This document shows, one piece after another, positions 5,345 to 12,242 of a stretch of DNA of 12,242 nucleotides (position 1 is its first letter; the number at the start of each line of letters is the position of its first letter). The DNA comes from 40-80 sp040394775. Its GTDB lineage: Bacteria > Bacteroidota > Bacteroidia > Flavobacteriales_D > Crocinitomicaceae. The stretch covers positions 1 through 12,242 of the forward strand of contig JBEBRN010000077.1 in the NCBI GenBank assembly GCA_040394775.1, read 5' to 3'. The notes beneath the pieces are model-generated. The model did no database searches and had not been told where the DNA came from. It saw nothing but the letters and a program-made list of their open reading frames with translations. The position numbers were made by a program, and so were the translations under genes.

Positions 5345-6727
5345 ATGAGATTTAAAGAGAAACCATGGGCAGAACCCTACAAAATCAAAGTAGTTGAGCC
5401 GTTAAAAATGACAACTCGCGAAGATCGTGAAAAACGTATTAAAGAAGCTGGTTACAATACTTTTTTACTGCGTTCTGAAGATGTTTACATCGACTTATTG
5501 ACTGACAGTGGAACCAATGCGATGAGTGATTATCAGTGGGCTGGAATGATGATGGGTGATGAAGCGTACGCAGGTAGTAAAAACTATTATCACTTAGAAG
5601 ATAACGTGCGTAAATACTATGGTTATAAGCATTTAGTTCCAACGCATCAAGGTCGTGGTGCAGAAAACATGCTTTCTCAGTGCTTAATTAAGAAAGGGCA
5701 ATATGTGCCTGGAAATATGTATTTCACTACGACACGTCTTCACCAAGAATTGGCTGGAGGAACGTTTATCGATGTTATTGTGGACGAAGCACACGATCCT
5801 GAGAATGAAAATCCATTCAAAGGAAATGTTTGCATGAAGAAATTCGGTGATTTGATTGACAGAGTTGGTGGTGACAATATTGCCTATATAACTGTTGGAG
5901 CAACCGTAAATATGGCTGGTGGTCAACCGGTTTCGATGCAGAACATTAAAGAAGTACATCAATTAGCGCACAAACACGGTGTTAAAGTCGTTTTAGACGC
6001 TACTCGTGCGATGGAGAACGCTTATTACATTCAACAACGTGAAGAAGGATATGCGAACAAATCAGTCGCTGAAATTTTAAAAGAATTCGCTTCTTATTCC
6101 GATGCAGCTACGATGAGTGGTAAAAAAGACTTATTGGTCAACATTGGTGGTTTTGTCGCTGTGAATGATGACGATTTATTCGAAGAGTTACGTAACTTGG
6201 TGGTTGTTTACGAGGGTCTTCACACCTATGGTGGAATGGCTGGACGTGACATGGAAGCGATGGCAAGAGGAATGGAAGAAGCCGTTCAAGATGACCACAT
6301 GGCTGCTCGTATTAAGCAAGTAGCTTATTTAGGAGAGATATTAGATAGCTATGGCGTTCCAATGGTAAAACCGTTCGGTGGACATGCCATTTTCTTAGAT
6401 GCTCGAAGATTTTATCCACACATTCCTCAATCTCAATATCCAGCACAAGCATTAGCAGCTAACTTATACATCAATTCTGGTGTGAGAGCCATGGAAAGAG
6501 GTGTTGTTTCTGCAGGAAGAAATAAAGAAACAGGAGAAGAATTCATGCCGAAATTGGAATTAGTTCGTTTAACTATTCCTCGTAGAGTGTACACGCAAGC
6601 ACATCTTGATGTAGTCGCTTATTCAATAGCAGAAGTCTACGAAAATCGTAATAATGCGAAAGGATTGAAGTTAATATATGAACCGAAATACCTTCGTTTT
6701 TTCCAAGCTTTGTTCGAAGAGATTTAA
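5345..6727 (+). CDS. tpl: Tyrosine phenol-lyase (beta-tyrosinase), PLP enzyme of the tryptophanase family
   Basis: This 460-residue fold-type I PLP enzyme splits tyrosine into phenol, pyruvate and ammonia if the assignment is right. It is colinear with Citrobacter TPL as I remember that sequence, with a constant offset of +4. Cofactor residues: Y75, R104 in HQGRGAEN, D218 and R221 in DATR, and the Schiff-base lysine K261 in MSGKKD. R408 should bind the substrate carboxylate. Three positions that separate TPL from tryptophanase are TPL-like: T128 (TPL T124) in GNMYFTTTR, R385 (TPL R381) in AMERG, and F452 (TPL F448) in RFF, where tryptophanase has His. Automatic annotation may call such proteins tryptophanase. 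It is probably monocistronic: a 480-bp leader region lies before it and a terminator follows after 32 bp. No permease is adjacent, unlike the E. coli tnaAB layout. Confidence 0.88.
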   Translation: MRFKEKPWAEPYKIKVVEPLKMTTREDREKRIKEAGYNTFLLRSEDVYIDLLTDSGTNAMSDYQWAGMMMGDEAYAGSKNYYHLEDNVRKYYGYKHLVPTHQGRGAENMLSQCLIKKGQYVPGNMYFTTTRLHQELAGGTFIDVIVDEAHDPENENPFKGNVCMKKFGDLIDRVGGDNIAYITVGATVNMAGGQPVSMQNIKEVHQLAHKHGVKVVLDATRAMENAYYIQQREEGYANKSVAEILKEFASYSDAATMSGKKDLLVNIGGFVAVNDDDLFEELRNLVVVYEGLHTYGGMAGRDMEAMARGMEEAVQDDHMAARIKQVAYLGEILDSYGVPMVKPFGGHAIFLDARRFYPHIPQSQYPAQALAANLYINSGVRAMERGVVSAGRNKETGEEFMPKLELVRLTIPRRVYTQAHLDVVAYSIAEVYENRNNAKGLKLIYEPKYLRFFQALFEEI

Positions 6728-6759
6728 TCTCGAATAGAGAAATATATACCGTATGTAAG

Positions 6760-6788
6760 AAAGCTGTCTGAAAGGGCGGCTTTTTTTT
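6760..6788 (+). terminator. Rho-independent terminator of the lyase gene
   Basis: AAAGCTGTCT (6760-6769) pairs along all 10 positions, with three G-T pairs, with GGGCGGCTTT (6774-6783) across a GAAA tetraloop. A T run continues to 6788. It starts 32 bp after the stop codon. Confidence 0.88.
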
Positions 6789-6795
6789 GTGGATC

Positions 6796-7075
6796 AAAAA
6801 AAGAGTGAGAGCGAAAAACAGAGCGAGAGCGGGAGCGGGAAGATCAGATATAGAGCGAAGAGTGAGAGCGAAAATCAGAGTGGAGAAAGAGAGCGAAGAA
6901 TGAAAGCGGGAACGAAGAATGGAAGCTTGGATTGAAAATTTTATCGCAGGATTACAAATCCTGCGGTGCTATTGCGCGGAAAGACCAGAGTGGAAAGACC
7001 AGAGTGAAAATGAGAGAACAGAGCGAAAGACCAGAGTGAGTACCGATAACTATCGTTAGAGAGAAAAGAGCGAAG
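6796..7075 (+). repeat. Purine-rich AGAGCGAA/AGAGTGAG repeat block
   Basis: The plus strand is mostly purine with recurring AGAGCGAA, AGAGTGAG and CAGAGTGG words. Exact longer repeats: AAGAGTGAGAGCGAAAA at 6801-6817 and 6858-6874, and GAAAGACCAGAGTG at 6979-6992, 6993-7006 (tandem, period 14) and 7025-7038. Spacing is irregular, unlike CRISPR. The style matches 2788-2860 upstream. Confidence 0.75.
6945..6965. repeat. 21-bp palindrome (9-bp arms), REP-like
   Basis: CGCAGGATT (6945-6953) and AATCCTGCG (6957-6965) are perfect inverted repeats around ACA. The sequence continues with GTGCTATTGCG. It resembles short palindromic intergenic units of Bacteroidota as I remember them, possibly mobilised by REP-associated transposases; none is present here. 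Confidence 0.65.
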
Positions 7076-7077
7076 AA

Positions 7078-7117
7078 TATTACCGTACCTTGAGCGGAGC
7101 CGAAAGGAACGGTAATA
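7078..7117. repeat. Hairpin enclosing a TTGAGCGGAGCCGAAAGG-type repeat
   Basis: TATTACCGT (7078-7086) pairs with ACGGTAATA (7109-7117). After one A-A mismatch, CCTT (7088-7091) pairs with AAGG (7104-7107), closing a 12-nt loop. The loop region reads TTGAGCGGAGCCGAAAGG, a phrase I remember as common between genes in Bacteroidota. It lies 8 bp past the DUF2461 stop, so on the minus strand it may act as a terminator or 3' stabiliser, with a pyrimidine-rich TTCTTCGCTC tail following. Confidence 0.6.
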
Positions 7118-7125
7118 CAGGCTTC

Positions 7126-7785
7126 TTACAAAATACTTTCTCCGTTGGCGTCGGTGGTTAAGACGTCTGTCATGTAATAAAAAAACGGTAGTAATATCTT
7201 GTATGCAGCGACGATTTGAGGAATAAAATCTTCGGAGAAAACTTCTTTGTCATTAAAGGACTGTGTTAATATAAACTGCTTGTGTCGAATCAATTCAATG
7301 CGTTCATGTTCCTTGTCAAATCCTTTGGGTGCTGTTTTTACTGCATCTCCTTTTAATGCTCCAAATGCTATTTTTAATTTGGGATCGTTTAAAATCCCTT
7401 CTAAATCATCTTCTAGAGCAATACTTTCACGGATACGTAAGAGATCCTCTTTCTCTGGACTCCAAAAACCACCGCCAATAAACGAATTTCCTGGTTCTAG
7501 ATGAACATAAAAACCGCCTCTATTTTGTGGTTGTTTGCGCATAAAAATACCACTTAAATGATTTTTGTAAGGTAATTTATCTTTTGAAAACCGAACATCT
7601 CGGTAAATTCGATACATTCTATATTTCCCTATTTCATCGATTTTTGATAGTTCCTCATTTATAGCATCAAATAAACGCGACACTTGCTCTTTTGCTTTTT
7701 CGTAAGTTACTTTATTGTCTGAAAACCATTCCCTGTTATTATTCTTCTTTAAAGCGGTTAAAAAATCAAACGTACTTAATTGCAT
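7126..7785 (-). CDS. DUF2461 (TIGR02453) family protein
   Basis: The 219-residue protein covers the whole DUF2461 domain at its usual length. Recognisable conserved blocks are FLTALKKNNNREWFSDNK at ~9-26, MYRIYRDVRFSKDKLPYKNH at ~57-76, GGFYVHLEPGNSFIGGGFW at ~90-108 and the PKGFDKEHERIELIRHKQF helix region at ~153-171. No catalytic function has been demonstrated to my knowledge, and no signal peptide or membrane segment is seen, so it is probably cytoplasmic. It is the last gene of a three-gene minus-strand operon, 13 bp after the patatin-like gene, and a hairpin 8 bp beyond its stop may end the transcript. The ATG is the only good start; the preceding gene leaves no room for a promoter. Confidence 0.9.
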   Translation of the reverse strand: MQLSTFDFLTALKKNNNREWFSDNKVTYEKAKEQVSRLFDAINEELSKIDEIGKYRMYRIYRDVRFSKDKLPYKNHLSGIFMRKQPQNRGGFYVHLEPGNSFIGGGFWSPEKEDLLRIRESIALEDDLEGILNDPKLKIAFGALKGDAVKTAPKGFDKEHERIELIRHKQFILTQSFNDKEVFSEDFIPQIVAAYKILLPFFYYMTDVLTTDANGESIL

Positions 7786-7798
7786 AGCTCTATGAATA

Positions 7799-10030
7799 TT
7801 ATTTATTTAATAATTTTAAAAAGTAATCAAACCCTAATTGATTGTTTTTGCTGTATATAGCTTTTTTAATGAACTTCTTTTCATTTTTGGTTAAATGCCA
7901 CGAAAGCGATATTCGTGTACTTACTTCTTCTTTCAAATCAAATGAAACAAAATCGATAGGAAACCCCATATTATTGCTTAACAATTCAACCATTTCATCG
8001 ATATCATAATCTTGTGTTTTCATGAAATTTCTCACAATCGCAGTAAAAGGAACCAATAATTTATCCTTTAAAGAAAATCTAGCGGTGTTTTCATCTGCCA
8101 ACAATTTCTTTGTATCTCTTATTTGCACTATGATAACACCACTCGTGTTCTCTGCTATCCAATCTTTTAATTTGAATAAATACTCCAAGGTCACTTTTCC
8201 ACCATAATTATCTCGAATTCCTGCATCCATCACTTCAATCTCTGGAATTGTTGGTAAAGTTGTCATCGGAAGAACAAATGGAAAAGTAGCGTTCATTCGT
8301 AAAATAGTACTAAAACGTATATCTTGAACATCGTTTCCTTCAAAAAATGAATGTATGTCGATATTTTCATACGAATCAATCATATGTGGCAATCCCACTC
8401 TATGTGCTAAAAAATTGAGTGGTTGAGAACTGATTAACAATCGCCTTCCATCATTGACAATTGTTGGCGAGAAAATCATTATCGGAATTCGAGCTGATTT
8501 TTCGAAAGGTTCAAAGTAAGAAAGTGGATGTTCAAAGATATTATTAGTATTCTTATGCAATTGATATTCAAAAGCATATCCTCTATCTTTTGAATACTTT
8601 CTATTCTGATATTTAAACTTTGAAACACGGAAAAACAAATCGTTTACCGAAGCGGAAAGGGAAAGTGTATTCAGTAAATCAGCAGAAATATTTTGACTAA
8701 ACAATGCTGTATTCCATTCGAAATCAGGCGACAAACTTCGTTCTAACATCAATGATCGATAATAAGCTGCACCAATCATTCCTCCAGATGCACCTGTAAT
8801 CATTTGAAGTTGGTTGGTATATTTCTGATTGGAAATACTGTCTAGATAATTCATCGTTTCAAACACCCACATGGCGCTTCTTAAGCCACCACCCGAAGTC
8901 ATCGTAATTATTAACTTCGGCTTTTTCTGATTCGTTTTCTGTTTCCAATTCGCTAAAATCACTTTCGCATTATTCTTTGTTTCTTCATTTCGCAATGAAT
9001 CGTCATCTATTTTTCGAATCGTTCTCCATGAATAATCTTTCAGTGAATCTGAATCATAATTCATTCCATAAACATATGTATTATAACGGAATATGGATGA
9101 TTGCTTCGACAAATAGTTTAATCCAATTGCAAATACAATAATGAAGGGATACGCCCAATTTCCAAACCAAGAGACCAAAATGGAAAACAGCATTAAAATA
9201 ACCGTCAAAAGTAAAATAATACTCATTCCTGCAGGTAGCTGAAATATAGGAAGTTCTTTGAAAAAGCCTAAAAAGAAAAATGCGATAATGGTAACAATTT
9301 CAAAAAGCGTTGCATTTAGATAATTCTGAGTAAACACCTTATCTAACATGGTGCGATCATAATGTTCTATCGGCCGACTAATCTTAATGGAACGCAATGA
9401 ATTAAAATAAATATAGCGTTTCTTATTCTGCATTTTAATCGGTCTCCACTTACTTTGTTTATGAAAATAAGAACCAATAGGCTCTTCTTCCAAACTTGGC
9501 ATAGCCTCTCCCGTTAATTTGTAAAAATCTTTGTTTGTCGGGAAAAAGTAGAGAAATGAAATTAAGATAAAAAAGAGAAATCCTCCAATAAACGAAAGAT
9601 CAAATAATAGTATATCACTGATAGAAGCTAATTCTTCTTTTCGCTGAAAGACGGAAAATTTGACTAAATAAAAAAGGCAGAAAACAATAGGAACAAGTGA
9701 ATTATTTATAAAAAACTTGGTAAAAGGACGCGATAAAGTAGAAATAAAAGGGTACACTTTCCCCATTATTTTGTAACTGTATATGTTAAAAGCTACCGTA
9801 AATCCTCCGAAGCCAATTCCTATAAATAAAAATGAAAGCCAACTGACCCTACCGTCATATTCAGGGGAAAGAAAAAGATAAGGAACGCCATAATTTGACG
9901 CTATATCGCCCGCTGCTATGCCAAATAGAACAAACCAATAGATACAAATAATTAAATTATACTTGAATTGTGCAAGTATCAATCGAAACGGAAAAAAACC
10001 GTCGAGAAATTTCCAAATTCTTTTAAACAC
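7799..10030 (-). CDS. Multi-pass membrane patatin-like phospholipase
   Basis: The C-terminal half is a patatin-like Ser/Asp acyl hydrolase. The oxyanion loop is SGGGLRSAMW (379-388), the nucleophile elbow is TGASGGMIG with S415, the NATFPFVLP strand lies at 580-588, and the catalytic Asp is D602 in MDAGIRDNYGG. The N-terminal ~310 residues hold about seven hydrophobic segments (near 24-41, 63-82, 112-128, 139-163, 242-258, 269-287 and 291-306), so the enzyme is membrane-embedded and probably acts on phospholipids or acyl lipids; the substrate is unknown. At 743 residues it is far longer than soluble bacterial patatins because of this membrane region. The start is GTG directly after an in-frame TAA, so no earlier start is possible. 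It is 18 bp downstream of the ureohydrolase gene and 13 bp upstream of DUF2461, clearly one operon. All catalytic residues are intact. Confidence 0.9.
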   Translation of the reverse strand: MFKRIWKFLDGFFPFRLILAQFKYNLIICIYWFVLFGIAAGDIASNYGVPYLFLSPEYDGRVSWLSFLFIGIGFGGFTVAFNIYSYKIMGKVYPFISTLSRPFTKFFINNSLVPIVFCLFYLVKFSVFQRKEELASISDILLFDLSFIGGFLFFILISFLYFFPTNKDFYKLTGEAMPSLEEEPIGSYFHKQSKWRPIKMQNKKRYIYFNSLRSIKISRPIEHYDRTMLDKVFTQNYLNATLFEIVTIIAFFFLGFFKELPIFQLPAGMSIILLLTVILMLFSILVSWFGNWAYPFIIVFAIGLNYLSKQSSIFRYNTYVYGMNYDSDSLKDYSWRTIRKIDDDSLRNEETKNNAKVILANWKQKTNQKKPKLIITMTSGGGLRSAMWVFETMNYLDSISNQKYTNQLQMITGASGGMIGAAYYRSLMLERSLSPDFEWNTALFSQNISADLLNTLSLSASVNDLFFRVSKFKYQNRKYSKDRGYAFEYQLHKNTNNIFEHPLSYFEPFEKSARIPIMIFSPTIVNDGRRLLISSQPLNFLAHRVGLPHMIDSYENIDIHSFFEGNDVQDIRFSTILRMNATFPFVLPMTTLPTIPEIEVMDAGIRDNYGGKVTLEYLFKLKDWIAENTSGVIIVQIRDTKKLLADENTARFSLKDKLLVPFTAIVRNFMKTQDYDIDEMVELLSNNMGFPIDFVSFDLKEEVSTRISLSWHLTKNEKKFIKKAIYSKNNQLGFDYFLKLLNK

Positions 10031-10048
10031 TTAAATAGGAGTTTATTA

Positions 10049-11032
10049 TCATTTTAGATGAGATTTTTTATTCTGCTTAATAAAGTCTGACACAAAATAG
10101 CCTAATGTTTTGCCAACAATATATTTTACTTTGTCAACAGGAGCTGCTTCGGGTAAATGAAAATATTGCACATGCTTATTTTTAGCCATTTTACAAATAT
10201 ACTTTCGTGCTTGATGAACCGATATTCCACTTGGGGTAATAGCACTTGTCGGCATGTTCTCAATGGCATCCAAGTCTAAATCAACACCGTAAAAATCGGT
10301 ACTTACGGATTCGTAAAAACGATGTATGTCATCCGTAAAACTTTTTCCTTGAACATATTCCTCAAAAAAGGAATACTCACAATTATTCGCTCTCAGTTCA
10401 TCTAATATATATTGCGAATTATACGATTGATGCAAGCCTACCACGTGATATCTCTTTAAAAAACCATCTTGAAGTGCATACGAAAAAGAATTCCCACTGT
10501 GGCGACCTTCCAACGGGCGCATATCCGCATGTGGATCAATGTTAATAACGTTTATTGGTTGGTTCTGACGTTGAGACGCCCATTTTATAAGCGGATACGA
10601 ATTGTTGTGTCCTCCACCTATCACAATTGGAATGGCATTTGGCGGAAGGTTTTCATTTAATAGTTGCACAATGAAATCATCTAATTCTGCCACCATCAAA
10701 CGAGAGGTTTCGATACTAGAATGACTATATAGTTGATTGATTTGCCCTAAAACGCAGACATCATCCCCTTTCAAAAATTCATTGGATTGTATATTGAGAA
10801 AATAATCTAAAAACACATCAAAACCGCCCATACTTCCAGGTTTTCCATGATTAGCCTGTGGACCAATATCTTCATTTATACCTAAAAGAAAATACTTTGT
10901 GCCATCTCGATTTTCAAAACACATGGCGCTCTCACCGACCTTCTCCTCGCCTTCTCTCTTCAATGTTTTGATTTCTAAAATCTGTTGCGTAAACGGCACA
11001 AATTCAAATCTTTTATTCTCGCTCGTATTCAT
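10049..11032 (-). CDS. Ureohydrolase (arginase/agmatinase/formimidoylglutamase family)
   Basis: This manganese-dependent amidino hydrolase has all six metal ligands. In the numbering from the start used here they are H142 (IGGGHNNSY), D166, H168 and D170 (DPHADMRPLEGRHSGNSF), and D251 and D253 (GVDLDLDAI). The spread-out N-terminus and the GxEGRHSGNSFSY-like loop are closer to formimidoylglutamase-like (HutG) members of Bacteroidota than to agmatinase, but I cannot assign arginine, agmatine or formimidoylglutamate as substrate. No hut or arginine genes are nearby. I start it at the internal ATG (MNTSENKRFEF) because it gives a normal N-terminus and lies about 30 bp after a -7-like element. 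The longer alternative begins at 11074 and would place that element inside the gene. It leads the operon with the patatin-like lipase and DUF2461. Confidence 0.87.
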   Translation of the reverse strand: MNTSENKRFEFVPFTQQILEIKTLKREGEEKVGESAMCFENRDGTKYFLLGINEDIGPQANHGKPGSMGGFDVFLDYFLNIQSNEFLKGDDVCVLGQINQLYSHSSIETSRLMVAELDDFIVQLLNENLPPNAIPIVIGGGHNNSYPLIKWASQRQNQPINVINIDPHADMRPLEGRHSGNSFSYALQDGFLKRYHVVGLHQSYNSQYILDELRANNCEYSFFEEYVQGKSFTDDIHRFYESVSTDFYGVDLDLDAIENMPTSAITPSGISVHQARKYICKMAKNKHVQYFHLPEAAPVDKVKYIVGKTLGYFVSDFIKQNKKSHLK

Positions 11033-11061
11033 AGTGCATCTAATATAAATTAAACCTCTGC

Positions 11062-11069
11062 TAAATATA
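11062..11069 (-). promoter_or_regulatory. Possible -7 element of the ureohydrolase operon
   Basis: On the minus strand this reads TATATTTA, 5 of the 6 fixed bases of TAnnTTTG, about 30 bp before the chosen ATG at 11032. No clear -33 TTTG is seen upstream. It is used mainly as an argument for the shorter start. Confidence 0.3.
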
Positions 11070-11255
11070 TTCATTTTATTGGAGATGTTCCTATTATTTG
11101 TTGAAAAATTTGATTTTGGGAAGTATTTTAGAAAAGTGGAAGAAACCGACAGATTGAATGATTGTTATCTCGCAAAATCAGAGTTCCTAGAAAAAAATGA
11201 AGCTTTTGTTGCGAGTAGGCCTTCTTTTTGCTTAACTTATATAAGAAAATGTAAA

Positions 11256-12233
11256 ATGGAAACGATTTCATTAACTTCAAACTTCGTTCAAGAGCGACAT
11301 TATGTTCTCTTTCATTTCAAGGAAGATGAAGGATTGATATTATTATTTAAGCAGCATATTCCTGGTTTTATATTGGAGAATGAAATTTGGATGTGTCTGT
11401 ATTATCCAAAACTTCGGGCAGATTTATTTCGTTTGTTGAAAGGGAAATATTGGTTGGATTATTCTAAGTTGAATCATTCTCCGGCGAAATCGACGCGTAT
11501 TTTACAGGCTAGCAATGCTTCTGCCCTTCCTCCGCTGACAGATGAACATTTGAGAAATTTAGGAGCGTTTAAACACTATTAAAATTCGAAGCGATATAGT
11601 GAGAATACGATTCGAACGTATACCGACAGCTTGAGTATATTTTTTCGCTTTCATGCTGATAAACCTTTGGGTGAAATTAGTAATGAAGATATCGTAACAT
11701 TTAACATCGAATACATTTTAAAGCATCAGTATTCTGCTAGTTTCCAAAATCAGGTGGTGAACGCGATTAAATTGTTTTTCAAGGAAATACAACATAAACA
11801 GTTGGATATCGAATCAATTCACCGACCGCGACAAGAACATAAATTGCCGAATGTACTGAGTAAGGAAGAGATAAAAGCGATTTTAGAGGCACCTAGGAAT
11901 TTAAAGCATCGCGCGATGCTAAGTTTAATTTATGCTTGTGGTTTAAGGAGAAGTGAGCTTTTAAATCTAAAACCAAAAGACATCGATTCGAAACGTAAGC
12001 TACTTCTAGTACGACAAAGTAAAGGTAATAAAGACCGCCTTACGCCTATAAGTGAAAAGTTAATTGAACTTTTACGAGACTATTACAAATCATATCGACC
12101 AAAGGAATGGATGTTCGAGGGACAGATCGAAGGATCTCAGTATACAGCAACTAGTCTTCAAAATGTATTAAAGCAGACACTTAAAAACAATACTTCGCTA
12201 AAAACTTCACGCAGAAATCTTCCCAAAAGCTAG
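11256..12233 (+). pseudogene. Decayed tyrosine recombinase (Xer/phage integrase family)
   Basis: The frame encodes a Bacteroidota-type tyrosine recombinase with an N-terminal extension. METISLTSNF to GKYWLDYSKL (from 11256) is the small domain that usually precedes the SAM-like core-binding domain. SKRYSENTIRTYTDS opens the core-binding domain, and NVLSKEEIKAIL, ACGLRRSELLNL (box I Arg) and RQSKGNKDR (catalytic Lys) start the catalytic domain. A TAA at 11580-11582 interrupts the same frame exactly where family members read FKHYLNSKRY-like sequence, so TTA to TAA is the simplest explanation. The homology ends near 12180 at LKQTLKNN, and an unrelated short tail runs to a TAG at 12231. The HxLRHxxA box and the tyrosine nucleophile are absent, so the protein cannot recombine DNA. 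The open frame extends back to 11079, but that part looks non-coding. Confidence 0.85.
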
Positions 12234-12242
12234 TAACCGCTT

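Larger units (their letters stand above)
6728..7125. other. Gene-free repeat-rich intergenic region
   Basis: These 398 bp lie between the 3' ends of two convergent units and show no coding sequence or RNA gene I can recognise. After the terminator, almost everything is repeat: a strongly purine-biased block of AGAGNGA words (6796-7075) interrupted by a 21-bp palindrome (6945-6965), a short CGATAACTATCG palindrome (7044-7055), and a larger hairpin (7078-7117) just past the DUF2461 gene. Confidence 0.75.

Noticed and set aside
5439..5962. Minus-strand open frames inside the lyase gene
   Set aside because: They are antisense shadows of a strongly conserved coding sequence, with no start context or family resemblance. 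The same holds for the short frames opposite meaB, DUF2461, the patatin-like gene and the ureohydrolase.
6979..7038. Three copies of a 14-mer as a possible CRISPR array
   Set aside because: The repeats are too short, two are in direct tandem without a spacer, spacing is irregular and no cas genes are present.
11033..11074. Longer ureohydrolase start at 11074
   Set aside because: It adds 14 residues (MNIFSRGLIYIRCT) without family resemblance and overlaps the only promoter-like element. It is kept as an alternative only.
11079..11255. N-terminal extension of the recombinase frame back to 11079
   Set aside because: The integrase-type N-terminal domain begins at METISL (11256). The upstream 59 codons show no similarity I recognise and lie in the spacer next to a divergent gene.

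Overview
The window looks like chromosomal DNA of an AT-rich member of the Bacteroidota, most likely class Flavobacteriia or a Crocinitomicaceae/Fluviicola-like lineage. The reasons are A-rich leaders with few Shine-Dalgarno sites, a good Bacteroidota-type -7 element (TATATTTG) in front of one operon, the gene families present (RIC with a small lipoprotein, TPM-domain protein, DUF2461, Bacteroidota-type integrase with an N-terminal extension), and intergenic repeats of a style I associate with this phylum. The placement is an inference; no rRNA or marker gene is present.

Layout. (1) 1-1467, plus strand: a TPM-domain membrane protein with a zinc-ribbon-like segment and a Gly-rich tail. Its 5' end looks broken. 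(2) 1476-2721, minus strand: meaB (G-protein chaperone of methylmalonyl-CoA mutase) overlapping a small S4-domain RNA-binding protein. (3) 2722-3120: intergenic DNA with two kinds of repeats, then a promoter with a 17-bp palindromic candidate operator. (4) 3121-4864, plus strand: a probable nitrosative-stress operon with a four-helix membrane protein, the iron-sulfur repair protein RIC, and a His/Cys-rich lipoprotein, closed by a strong terminator. (5) 4865-5344: a long leader region containing palindromes and a possible tyrosine-rich 25-codon leader peptide. (6) 5345-6727, plus strand: a tryptophanase-family lyase whose active-site residues are those of tyrosine phenol-lyase, followed by a terminator. 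(7) 6728-7125: about 400 bp of purine-rich repeats and hairpins without a gene. (8) 7126-11032, minus strand: a tight three-gene operon encoding a ureohydrolase, a multi-pass membrane patatin-like lipase and a DUF2461 protein. (9) 11256-12233, plus strand: a decayed tyrosine recombinase with an in-frame stop and no C-terminal catalytic half.

Functional links. The RIC operon is the clearest unit: a repair enzyme for NO/peroxide-damaged Fe-S clusters made together with an envelope lipoprotein and a membrane protein, probably under a repressor that binds across the promoter. The lyase would release phenol, pyruvate and ammonia from tyrosine, and a Tyr-rich leader upstream suggests substrate-sensing attenuation that is testable but unproven. 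The ureohydrolase-lipase-DUF2461 operon has no obvious shared pathway. The most interesting points are the possible tyrosine-sensing leader, the operator plus the His-face lipoprotein of the RIC operon, and the dense layered intergenic repeats.
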